The notes beneath the pieces were generated by a model that worked only from the letters and a program-made list of their open reading frames with translations, was not told the DNA's origin and searched no databases. This document shows, piece after piece, positions 1-6,324 of a stretch of 8,669 nucleotides of DNA; within the stretch, counting starts at the first letter, position 1, and each line of letters starts with the position of its first letter. The stretch is from Candidatus Caccocola faecipullorum. Lineage in GTDB: Bacteria > Synergistota > Synergistia > Synergistales > Synergistaceae. The stretch covers positions 1-8,669 of the forward strand of contig DVKA01000294.1 in the NCBI GenBank assembly GCA_018716365.1. Reading direction: 5' to 3'. A program made the position numbers and the translations under genes.

Positions 1-920
1 TCCTGCCGGGAATGAAAGTCATCGTCTGCGTCCACGGCGTATTCGGACAGAGAATGACCGACGTCGCCTCGCGCTACGGCGCGGAAGTCGTCAGGGTCGA
101 ATCACCGATGGGCAGACCCATCGACCCCGAAGCCCTCGCGAAAGCCATCAGGGAAAACCCCGACGCCAAAATAGTCGGCATAGTTCACGCCGAAACCTCG
201 ACCGGCGTCCTTCAGCCGATGGAAGAAATAGCGAAACTCGTCCACGACGCGGGAATGTTCCTGCTAGTAGACTGCGTTACGTCGCTCGGCGGAGTGGAAG
301 TGCCGGTCGATAAACTTGCCTTCGACATGACATACAGCGGCACGCAGAAATGCCTCAACTGCCCTCCGGGCCTCGCGCCGCTCACAGTCTCCAAACGCAT
401 GGGCGAATGGATAAAGAACCGTCCGACGGCGGTCAAAAACTGGTACCTCGACCTCAACATGATCATGCGCTACTGGGGCGAAGACAGATTCTACCACCAC
501 ACCGCGCCGATAAACATGACCTACGCGCTCAACGAAGCGCTGCGCATCATCCTCGAAGAGGGTATAGAGAACCGCTGGGAGCGCCACTGGAACAGCGCGC
601 GCAAATTCTGGAAAGTTCTCGAAAGCATGGGGCTGAAACTCGTCGTCGAAGAGAAATACCGCCTTCCGAGCCTCACGACCTACTACACGCCTGAAGGCGT
701 AGACGAGGCGAAGGTACGCAAATATCTCATGGACAAATACAAGATAGAGATAGGCGGAGGCCTCGGCGAACTGAAGGGCAAGATCCACCGCGTCGGCCTC
801 ATGGGCGTAAACGCAAGCCCGGCGAAGATGACGCTCCTGACCGCCGCGCTCTGCGACGCCTTCAACGCGCAGGGCTACAAGTGCGACGCCGCGGCGGCTC
901 TCGCGGCGCTCTCCGACTAA
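1..920 (+). CDS. Class V PLP aminotransferase, alanine/ureidoglycine-glyoxylate type (5' partial)
   Basis: This is a PLP-dependent aminotransferase of the AGXT/PucG group, which moves an amino group onto glyoxylate or pyruvate. The reading frame is open to the left edge: codons 3-11 read L-P-G before the first ATG at 12, matching the 'EPGD' turn of the family, so that ATG is internal. Numbering from it, the PLP-pyridine aspartate is D87 (LLVDCVTSLGG), the Schiff-base lysine is K113 (SGTQK) and the carboxylate-binding arginine is R260 (HRVGLMG). Compared from memory with human AGXT (D183, K209, R360), the spacing fits and about 95 N-terminal residues lie outside the window. YHHT and IEIGGGLG are also conserved. 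The gene ends 79 bp before allB in the same direction. That neighbour makes ureidoglycine-glyoxylate aminotransferase (PucG) attractive, but serine- or alanine-glyoxylate activity cannot be excluded by sequence alone. The family assignment is very secure and the substrate is inferred. Confidence 0.93.
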   Translation, partial: LPGMKVIVCVHGVFGQRMTDVASRYGAEVVRVESPMGRPIDPEALAKAIRENPDAKIVGIVHAETSTGVLQPMEEIAKLVHDAGMFLLVDCVTSLGGVEVPVDKLAFDMTYSGTQKCLNCPPGLAPLTVSKRMGEWIKNRPTAVKNWYLDLNMIMRYWGEDRFYHHTAPINMTYALNEALRIILEEGIENRWERHWNSARKFWKVLESMGLKLVVEEKYRLPSLTTYYTPEGVDEAKVRKYLMDKYKIEIGGGLGELKGKIHRVGLMGVNASPAKMTLLTAALCDAFNAQGYKCDAAAALAALSD

Positions 921-944
921 CGGCATACTTTTGCATAACTGACG

Positions 945-971
945 CAAGGCGGCGCGCTACACGCCGCCTTG
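945..971 (+). other. Intercistronic perfect hairpin between aminotransferase and allB
   Basis: CAAGGCGGCG (945-954) pairs perfectly with CGCCGCCTTG (962-971), giving a 10-bp GC-rich stem with a 7-nt loop. It lies between the aminotransferase stop and the allB ribosome binding site. No run of T follows (ATTCATATC), so it is a poor intrinsic terminator. An mRNA processing or stabilising stem-loop, or a partial attenuator within the operon, is more likely. Confidence 0.55.
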
Positions 972-999
972 ATTCATATCATACGACAGGAGGCGCGTT

Positions 1000-2367
1000 A
1001 TGTTTGACACGATAATTTACGGCGGCACCGCCGTTTTTGAAGACGGCGCCGTGCGCGCCGGCATAGGCGTGAAAGACGGCAAAATCGCCGCAGTAGGGGA
1101 ACTTTCCGGCGAAGAGGCGCTCCGCTACGTGGACGCGCGCGGCTGCTGCCTCCTGCCCGGGGCCGTCGACTGCCACGCGCACCTCAACGACCCGGGATTT
1201 ACGTGGCGCGAGGACTTCGAGACAGGCACGGCTGCCGCCGCCGCAGGGGGCGTGACGACTGTAATCGACATGCCGCTCCAGAACCGTCCGCCGCTCTTCG
1301 ACAAAAAAGCCTTCGACGCCAAACTCGCCGCGCTCGACGGGCGCGCCGCCGTAGACTACGCCTTCTGGGGCGCGGCGCTGGACTACAACATAGACGACCT
1401 TGAAGAGCTGGACGCCGCGGGATGCGCCGCCTACAAAATATTCCTCGGCCCCGTCTCAGACGACTACCAGACGCTGACGCACGAAACCGCGGAAAAAGTC
1501 GCGGAAAAAGCGGCGAAATTCGGCGGCCTCCTCGGATTCCACGCCGAAGACTACGACATAATCAAAGGGCTCGAAGCGAAATTCTCGGCTGAAGGCGCGC
1601 CCACGCGGCGCAACTTCCTCGACTCCCGCCCCGTCGAAGCGGAGCTGGCCGCCGTGCGCTTCGTCCTCGGGCTCTCAGAACGCCTCGGCGTACGCGCGCA
1701 CATCTGCCACGTCAGCCATCCCGCAGTCGCTGAGCTCATAGCCGAAGCGCAGCGGCGCGGCGCGCCGGTCACGGCGGAAACCTGTATGCACTATCTGATA
1801 TTCAGCGAAAAAGAGCTGCTCGAAAAAGGCATGATTTTCAAATGCGCTCCGCCGCTGCGCACCGAGGAGGCGCGCGACGCGCTGTGGAACTACGTGAAAA
1901 ACGGCGTCCTCGCAGCAATATGCTCCGACCATTCGCCCTGCCGCGCAGACGAGAAAGACGAAGCGGCGCACGGCGTCTTCGGCGCGTGGGGCGGAATCAG
2001 CGGCATACAGAGCACGGCGCAGCTGTTCTACGAATACGCCGTGAACAGGAAAAAATATCCCGTCGAAATCATGGCCCGCGAACTCTCCGCGAACCCCGCG
2101 AAGATATTTGGCCTCTACGGACAGAAAGGCGCGCTGAAGCCGGGATTCGACGCCGACATCGTAATCTTCGATCCGAATCTCGAATGGACGATAACCGAAG
2201 ACTCCCTGCTATATAAAAACAAAATCTCGGCCTTCGCCGGCCTCTCGGGACGCGGCGCGCCCGTCGAAACCCTTGTGCGCGGCGAGACCGTCTATAAGCG
2301 CGGACGCGGCCCGCTCGGATTCCATGGGCGTTTCGTAAAGCCGCGCGGAAAGGAAGAAAAAAGATGA
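1000..2367 (+). CDS. allB: Allantoinase
   Basis: This is a cyclic amidohydrolase that opens the hydantoin ring of allantoin to give allantoate in cytosolic purine degradation. At 455 residues it is close to E. coli AllB. All binuclear-metal ligands of the amidohydrolase barrel are present: H59 and H61 (DCHAHLNDPG), carboxylated K146 (AAYKIFLGP), H181 (FHAED), H237 (HICHVSH) and D310. The first three numbers match the E. coli enzyme as I recall it. The SDHSPC motif (309-314), the GAWGGISGIQS stretch (328-338) and the C-terminal 'VETLVRGETVYK' (about 426-437) favour allantoinase over dihydropyrimidinase or dihydroorotase. The start is fixed by AGGAGG at 988-993, six bases before the ATG. The 3' end overlaps the next gene as ATGA, indicating translational coupling. 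Allantoate amidohydrolase is not in the window and may lie upstream. A hydantoinase with a related substrate remains the main alternative. Confidence 0.92.
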   Translation: MFDTIIYGGTAVFEDGAVRAGIGVKDGKIAAVGELSGEEALRYVDARGCCLLPGAVDCHAHLNDPGFTWREDFETGTAAAAAGGVTTVIDMPLQNRPPLFDKKAFDAKLAALDGRAAVDYAFWGAALDYNIDDLEELDAAGCAAYKIFLGPVSDDYQTLTHETAEKVAEKAAKFGGLLGFHAEDYDIIKGLEAKFSAEGAPTRRNFLDSRPVEAELAAVRFVLGLSERLGVRAHICHVSHPAVAELIAEAQRRGAPVTAETCMHYLIFSEKELLEKGMIFKCAPPLRTEEARDALWNYVKNGVLAAICSDHSPCRADEKDEAAHGVFGAWGGISGIQSTAQLFYEYAVNRKKYPVEIMARELSANPAKIFGLYGQKGALKPGFDADIVIFDPNLEWTITEDSLLYKNKISAFAGLSGRGAPVETLVRGETVYKRGRGPLGFHGRFVKPRGKEEKR

Positions 2368-2819
2368 TAAGGACGACACTGGCGGAGATAGAACGCTACT
2401 ACCCGCTCTCCGACGGAATAAAGACGGCGGCGGATTTCATCAGAAACAACGACCTCGCCTCGTTCCCCGCCGGACGCTACGCTGTGGATGGCGACAGGAT
2501 ATTCGCGCTCGTGCAGGAGCTGGAGACGAAGCCCGCGGACGAAGCGCTCATCGAAAACCACATGCGCAGCATCGACATGCAGATGACGCTCCGTGGAAAC
2601 GAAAGCGTCGCCTACCGCCCTGTTGCAAAACTCACGAAAAAAGGCGAATACGACGCCGCGGCGGACGTTCAGAACTACTCCGGCGAAACGGAACTGATAA
2701 TGCGCAACGACCCGGGAGCCAGCGTCTCCATATTCTTCCCCGAAGACGGCCACCAGCCCTACATCGCGGAAAAATCCCCCGAACCGATAAAAAAAGTCGT
2801 AATCAGGATAATGCTGTAA
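2364..2819 (+). CDS. YhcH/YjgK/YiaL (DUF386, TabA/NanQ) family protein
   Basis: This 151-residue protein has the normal family length and belongs to the DUF386 cupin-like beta-barrel family, which includes E. coli TabA, YiaL, EbgC and NanQ. Visible family motifs are the metal-site pattern E64-x-H66 and D71-x-Q73 (ENHMRSIDMQ), the GNE turn at 78-80, the F-P-E-D-G-H-Q-P stretch (125-132) with H130 as a further metal-ligand candidate, and the terminal KKVVIRI strand (143-149). There is no signal peptide, so it should be cytosolic. Some members are reported to catalyse sugar anomerisation, usually in sialic acid or pentose operons. Here the gene is translationally coupled to allantoinase (ATGA overlap, AAAGGAAG seven bases upstream), which points to a role on allantoin or a downstream ureido compound. 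That role is inference. Family membership is secure and the substrate is unknown. Confidence 0.88.
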   Translation: MIRTTLAEIERYYPLSDGIKTAADFIRNNDLASFPAGRYAVDGDRIFALVQELETKPADEALIENHMRSIDMQMTLRGNESVAYRPVAKLTKKGEYDAAADVQNYSGETELIMRNDPGASVSIFFPEDGHQPYIAEKSPEPIKKVVIRIML

Positions 2820-2859
2820 AAAACGCGCCGCCGTGCGTGAAAAAATACAGAGGACACAG

Positions 2860-2893
2860 AAAAACGCCGGGGCTATGGTTCCGGCGTTTTTTT
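2860..2893 (+). terminator. Intrinsic terminator of the allantoin operon
   Basis: CGCCGG (2865-2870) pairs with CCGGCG (2881-2886) across a 10-nt loop. The stem is extended by the preceding A run pairing with the following T run, and it is followed by seven T residues (2887-2893). It lies 40 bp after the DUF386 stop codon and is a classic Rho-independent terminator that separates this operon from the LysR gene. Confidence 0.9.
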
Positions 2894-2902
2894 AGGGAGA
2901 GC

Positions 2903-2920
2903 GGCCGGATCGATCCGGCC
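2903..2920. repeat. Perfect 18-bp palindrome without spacer
   Basis: GGCCGGATCGATCCGGCC is its own reverse complement, centred between 2911 and 2912. It begins 10 bp past the terminator T run. Having no loop, it is a weaker RNA hairpin than a DNA dyad, so a protein-binding site is possible, but no partner is indicated. Whether other copies exist in the genome cannot be seen here. Confidence 0.6.
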
Positions 2921-3019
2921 TCATGTTTATATGCGTAATCGGTCGCGCGGCATTTTTTCACGTCATGCGGAACACAAGCCGCGTTTCAGAGCCGCCGCAG
3001 TCAGAGCATAACGTTTTTA

Positions 3020-3061
3020 TAGACATAAGTAAAACAATAAAATATTATGTATATCATAATA
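3020..3061 (+). promoter_or_regulatory. LysR-gene promoter with overlapping LysR-type dyad
   Basis: A sigma70-type promoter reads TAGACA (3020-3025), a 17-bp spacer, then TATTAT (3043-3048), each hexamer five of six to consensus, in a conspicuously AT-rich stretch. The -10 lies inside an inverted repeat TATTATG-N5-CATAATA (3043-3061), which satisfies the T-N11-A rule of LysR-type operators. Binding there would block polymerase, the usual arrangement for negative autoregulation. The predicted transcript starts near 3055, about 33 bases before the GTG. Confidence 0.6.
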
Positions 3062-3087
3062 GTTTGTTATGAATTGGAGGCGCGGAC

Positions 3088-3975
3088 GTGGACGCTAAGA
3101 GCTGCGCGATTTTTATCAAGGCTGCGGAGATGGGAAGCATTACGAGGGCGGCTCTCGCGCTCGGCTATACTCAGGCCGGCGTGAGCCTCGTCGTGCGGAA
3201 GATCGAGGAGGAATGCGGCTTCCCGCTGCTGATACGCGAGAAGAACGGCGTGCGTCTCACGGACGCAGGAGAGCGGATGCTGCCGGTTATGCGCGAGATA
3301 GCGCGATGGGACGAGCGCTTCCGTGAGACGGCGGCGGAGATAAACGGCGTGAACGTTGGAACGGTGCGCGTCGGCTGCTATTCGAGCATCGCCTATCACT
3401 GGATGCCGCGCGTCATACGCGCGTTCAGGCGGGATTATCCGAAGATAGCGATAGATATTCTTGAAGGGAGCGTCGACGAGATAGAGCGCTGGATAGAGGA
3501 GCGCCGCGTCGACGCCGGTTTCCTGAGCGCCCGGCGCGGGCAGAAGTTTCACAGAGTCGCGCTCGCGGAGGATTCCGTCCTCGTGCTTCTGCCGCCGGAG
3601 CATCCGCTCAGCGCGGCGGAGGCCTTTCCGCTTTCAGAGCTCGGAGGCGCGCCTTTCATCGTTACAGACGATTCTGACGCCTATCCGGTCGTGAAGGCAT
3701 ACGAGGAAAAATACGGCCCGCTCCCGGATATGAAGGTCTCTTCGACAGGCGACGCCACGGTTTCGATGGTCGCCTGCGGCCTCGGCGTCAGCGTCCTTCC
3801 TGCGCTGATGCTGCGCGGGCACAGCGCCGGCGTCGTCGTGAAGGAAATCTCGCCGCCGTTCTTTCGGACGATTATCATGGGAATGCGCTCGCCCGGCGAG
3901 CTTTCGCCGGCGGCGCGGCGTTTTCTGAACTACGTGACGCAGTGCCTGCCGGAGCTCACGGCAGCCGCTGACTAG
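3088..3975 (+). CDS. LysR-type transcriptional regulator
   Basis: This is a full-length LTTR of 295 residues. The N-terminal winged helix-turn-helix spans about residues 3-62, with the helix-turn-helix around 17-40 (GSITRAALALGYTQAGVSLVVRKIE in two halves) and the LTDAGE wing at 57-62. A linker helix is followed by the two-lobe periplasmic-binding-like effector domain from about 92 to 290, including GTVRVGCYSS (91-100) and the GLGVSVLP hinge strand (231-238). The start is GTG, supported by GGAGG (3076-3080) seven bases upstream. The gene has its own promoter and follows the allantoin operon terminator, so it is not cotranscribed with that operon. It could still regulate it, but nothing in the operon sequence proves this. 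Its Glu codons (20 GAG to 4 GAA) contrast with those of the preceding operon. Its TAG stop interlocks with that of the opposing RpiR gene. The effector is unknown. Confidence 0.95.
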   Translation: MDAKSCAIFIKAAEMGSITRAALALGYTQAGVSLVVRKIEEECGFPLLIREKNGVRLTDAGERMLPVMREIARWDERFRETAAEINGVNVGTVRVGCYSSIAYHWMPRVIRAFRRDYPKIAIDILEGSVDEIERWIEERRVDAGFLSARRGQKFHRVALAEDSVLVLLPPEHPLSAAEAFPLSELGGAPFIVTDDSDAYPVVKAYEEKYGPLPDMKVSSTGDATVSMVACGLGVSVLPALMLRGHSAGVVVKEISPPFFRTIIMGMRSPGELSPAARRFLNYVTQCLPELTAAAD

Positions 3976-4823
3976 AACCTTCCTGTGCGCTGCAGGTATT
4001 TCTCAAGGCGTTCGCGGCGTTCGGAAGTTTGTTTTTCGAGACGGCGCGCGACGAGCAGCAGCAGCTTCTCCATATTGGCTAGGTAGCCTATATGCGAGTC
4101 CAGATAGCCCGCGCCGCCGCTGCGGCTGAGGATTACCTTCGCGGCTCCGCGCGCGGGCGGCGCTGCGAAGCTGTCGGTCATCGCTATGACGGGACATCCT
4201 GCGTCGCGCGCTATCTGCGCGGCGAGCGACGCGTCGCTGGAATAGCGCGCGAAGGATATGACTATCATCGCGTCCTCGGGCGATAAATCGATGAGCTGGT
4301 CGACCAGCGGGCGGCATTCGCCGGGTGTCACGACGCCGGCGCGCAGGCACGAGAGCTGCACCGCCGCGGCTGCGGCGAAGCCGGCGCAGGCCCGGAAGCC
4401 CATTATATATACGTTCCGCGCCGAGGCGACGACGTCCGCCGCTTCGACTATGCGGCGGTCGTTTTCTGGCGTCGCCCCCAACGTTATCGTTTCGCTGAGA
4501 TTTTCCGTATATATGGCGAGAGCGGCGAAGTCCCCCTCCGCGTTCATCGGAAGCCGTTTCGCGCTGCGCGCCGCGAGAGTGGCTCCCTCAGCGCCTGCGA
4601 CTTCGGCCTGGAGCGCGCGGCGGAAGGCCGCGAAGCTTCCGTATCCGAGCTTTTTCGAGAGGCGCACGACGGTCGACGGGCTCGTCCCTATGCGCGCCGC
4701 TATCTCGTATGACGACAGGAAGCAGGCGCTCTTTTTGTTCGCCACTATGAAGTCCAGCGCCTTTTTGTCGCCCTCCGTCAGCCCCGCCGCGGCTGCGGCA
4801 CGCTCTTCGAGTATCATTTTCAT
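3972..4823 (-). CDS. RpiR/MurR-family regulator (HTH_6 plus SIS domain)
   Basis: This 283-residue protein is a transcription regulator of the RpiR family. It has an N-terminal HTH of about residues 1-77, with SSYEIAARIG (37-46) and SPSTVVRLSKKLGYGSFAAFRR (48-69, shown as the recognition region) typical of the group. A C-terminal SIS domain spans about 125-258. In the SIS phosphosugar loop the usual G-x-G-x-S is replaced by G-F-R-A-C (142-146), and RYSSD (193-197) follows the second core strand, so the ligand may not be a classical sugar phosphate. The start ATG is preceded by an AGGGGG-type site. The gene is divergent from the MATE/iron-sulfur pair across 154 bp containing both promoters and a long palindrome, which makes that pair its most likely target. 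Autoregulation is also plausible. The inducer is unknown. Confidence 0.93.
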   Translation of the reverse strand: MKMILEERAAAAAGLTEGDKKALDFIVANKKSACFLSSYEIAARIGTSPSTVVRLSKKLGYGSFAAFRRALQAEVAGAEGATLAARSAKRLPMNAEGDFAALAIYTENLSETITLGATPENDRRIVEAADVVASARNVYIMGFRACAGFAAAAAVQLSCLRAGVVTPGECRPLVDQLIDLSPEDAMIVISFARYSSDASLAAQIARDAGCPVIAMTDSFAAPPARGAAKVILSRSGGAGYLDSHIGYLANMEKLLLLVARRLEKQTSERRERLEKYLQRTGRF

Positions 4824-4847
4824 CGTCCGCGTCCCCCTTTTAACGTA

Positions 4848-4876
4848 ATTATATATGACTTGTATGAATCACACAA
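4848..4876 (-). promoter_or_regulatory. Promoter of the RpiR gene
   Basis: Read on the - strand, TTGTGT (4876-4871) lies 17 bp upstream of a consensus TATAAT (4853-4848), giving a start near 4841 and a short leader before the ATG at 4823. The -35 lies in an imperfect dyad, TTGTATG-AAT-CACACAA (4860-4876, six of seven pairs), which could be an operator for autoregulation. Confidence 0.55.
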
Positions 4877-4888
4877 AGCCTTAAATGC

Positions 4889-4917
4889 TTGACATGCGTC
4901 ACGCGCGAGGTTATTAT
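4889..4917 (+). promoter_or_regulatory. Promoter of the MATE/iron-sulfur operon
   Basis: A perfect TTGACA (4889-4894) is followed by a 17-bp spacer and TATTAT (4912-4917), five of six to consensus. The predicted start is around 4924, about 54 bases before the GTG of the MATE gene. This is one of the strongest promoter matches in the window, consistent with control by repression. Confidence 0.7.
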
Positions 4918-4935
4918 GCTTCATATGAAGCATAA
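4914..4935. promoter_or_regulatory. Perfect 22-bp palindromic operator candidate
   Basis: TTATGCTTCAT (4914-4924) is followed directly by its exact reverse complement (4925-4935). The palindrome covers most of the -10 hexamer and the predicted start point of the MATE operon. A dimeric repressor bound here would exclude polymerase. The divergent RpiR regulator is the natural candidate because its gene shares this intergenic region, but this is inferred. Confidence 0.65.
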
Positions 4936-4977
4936 AATTTCTTAAATGACGCGTAAAAGTCAAAGGAGGGCGGAGCC

Positions 4978-6321
4978 GTGCGCGATATGACGAAGGGAAG
5001 CGTCGCAGGGAATATGATGGCCTTTGCCTTCCCTCTGATGCTGGCGAACGTTTTTCAGCAGCTCTACGCAGTCGCAAATTCCGTTGTCGTGGGGCGGCAG
5101 ATGGGCGCGGCGGCGCTCGCGGCGACGGGGACGGCTATCCCGATAGTCAACGTCATGGTCTTTCTGCTGCTCGGCGTGACGATGGGCGGCTCCGTGCTGA
5201 TGGCGGAGTTTTTCGGCGCGGGGGACGAGTGTTCGCTGCGGGACGAGCTTTCTACCTCGGCGGCCGTGGGCGGGGCTTTCACGCTCGCGCTGTCGGCGGC
5301 CGGGATTTTCTGCGCGGAGCCGCTGCTTGCGCTGATACGGACGCCCGCGGAGCTTGTGCCTGATGCGTCGGCGTATCTCAAAATCGTCTTCGCGGGGCTT
5401 ATCTTCACCTTCGCATATAATCTCCTGTCGTTTGCCATGCGCGCGGTTGGGGAGTCCGCCGCGCCGCTCGTCTTTCTGATCGCCGCCTCGCTGCTGAACG
5501 TCGCGCTCTCCGTTTTCTTTGTGCGCGACCTGGGGCTCGGCGTCGAGGGCGCGGCTGCGGCCTCGGTGCTCGCGCAGGCGGTTTCCGCTCTGCTTTCATT
5601 CGCCTACATAAAGCTGCGGCTGCCGGCGCTCGCGCCTGAATCGTGGCTGCGCGTCAGCGCGCCGCTGCTGCGTCGGACGCTTTGGTTCGGCGCGGTCTCC
5701 GGCGTGCAGCAGACTGTGCTCTACTTTGGCATACTCATCCTTCAAGGGGCTGTGAATCCGCTCGGCATAACGCAGATAGCGGCGTTCAACGCCGTCTCGC
5801 GCGTCGACGGCTTCGTCATGGCGCTCAGCGACAGCTTCGCAAGTTCGCTGATGATGTTCGTTTCGCAGAACAAAGGCGCAGGCGAGGAGCGGCGCGTTTT
5901 TCTCGGCCTGCGGCGCGCGTTACAGATGTGCGCGGCGGTCACGGCGCTTTGCGCGGCCGCTCTTTTCCTGTTTCCATATGCGCTCGCCTCAGCGTTCCTC
6001 GGCCCCGGCGAAGAGGAGGCTCTTTCGCACGCCGCGCTGTTCCTGCGCGCAATGGCCGCCTTTTACATGATTTCAGTCGTATGCAATACGCTGCAGGGCT
6101 TTTTCCGCGGCGCCGGCATGATGAAGGCCGTACTCTACGCGACATACGTCCAGATACCCGTGCGCGTAGGCGTCGCCTATGCGCTCGCGCGCAGCCTCGG
6201 CATCAACGCGGTCGCGGCGGGCATAACGGCGGGCTGGCTCTGTATGGCGGCCTATCAGCTTTACGAGTATCGAAAATTTATAAAAACTGAATCCAAAAGA
6301 GGCTTCAGGGAAGGAGGATGA
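4978..6321 (+). CDS. MATE-family multidrug/metabolite exporter
   Basis: This 447-residue integral membrane protein of the MATE (MOP) superfamily extrudes organic compounds by Na+ or H+ antiport. It has about 12 hydrophobic segments in two homologous halves. Family hallmarks are DMTKGS at the N-terminus (3-8), FPLMLANVFQQLY (18-30), LSFAMRAVGES (150-160), VSQNKGAG (295-302) and LQGFFRGAG (372-380). The start is probably GTG at 4978, because AAAGGAGGG (4962-4970) sits seven bases upstream. The in-frame ATG at 4987 would be 16 bases away. The gene is controlled by a strong promoter with an overlapping palindrome and is divergent from an RpiR regulator. Its stop lies three bases before the iron-sulfur gene, whose ribosome binding site is within the last codons here, so the two are cotranscribed. 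Family membership is certain and the substrate is unknown. Confidence 0.95.
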   Translation: MRDMTKGSVAGNMMAFAFPLMLANVFQQLYAVANSVVVGRQMGAAALAATGTAIPIVNVMVFLLLGVTMGGSVLMAEFFGAGDECSLRDELSTSAAVGGAFTLALSAAGIFCAEPLLALIRTPAELVPDASAYLKIVFAGLIFTFAYNLLSFAMRAVGESAAPLVFLIAASLLNVALSVFFVRDLGLGVEGAAAASVLAQAVSALLSFAYIKLRLPALAPESWLRVSAPLLRRTLWFGAVSGVQQTVLYFGILILQGAVNPLGITQIAAFNAVSRVDGFVMALSDSFASSLMMFVSQNKGAGEERRVFLGLRRALQMCAAVTALCAAALFLFPYALASAFLGPGEEEALSHAALFLRAMAAFYMISVVCNTLQGFFRGAGMMKAVLYATYVQIPVRVGVAYALARSLGINAVAAGITAGWLCMAAYQLYEYRKFIKTESKRGFREGG

Positions 6322-6324
6322 AAC

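Noticed and set aside
12..920. Complete aminotransferase starting at ATG 12
   Set aside because: The frame is open upstream, L-P-G precedes the ATG as in the family, and about 95 conserved N-terminal residues would be missing.
264..947. Long antisense open frame (227 codons) opposite the aminotransferase
   Set aside because: It mirrors a GC-rich, clearly conserved gene, has no recognisable domain and has no ribosome binding site of note. It is a shadow frame.
4258..4848. 196-codon + strand frame opposite the RpiR gene
   Set aside because: It is low-complexity Ala/Arg/Ser-rich and entirely antisense to a well-defined regulator, so it is a shadow frame.
4820..5077. 85-codon - strand frame running through the divergent promoter region
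   Set aside because: It overlaps both promoters, the palindrome and the MATE start, and its Arg-rich product resembles nothing.
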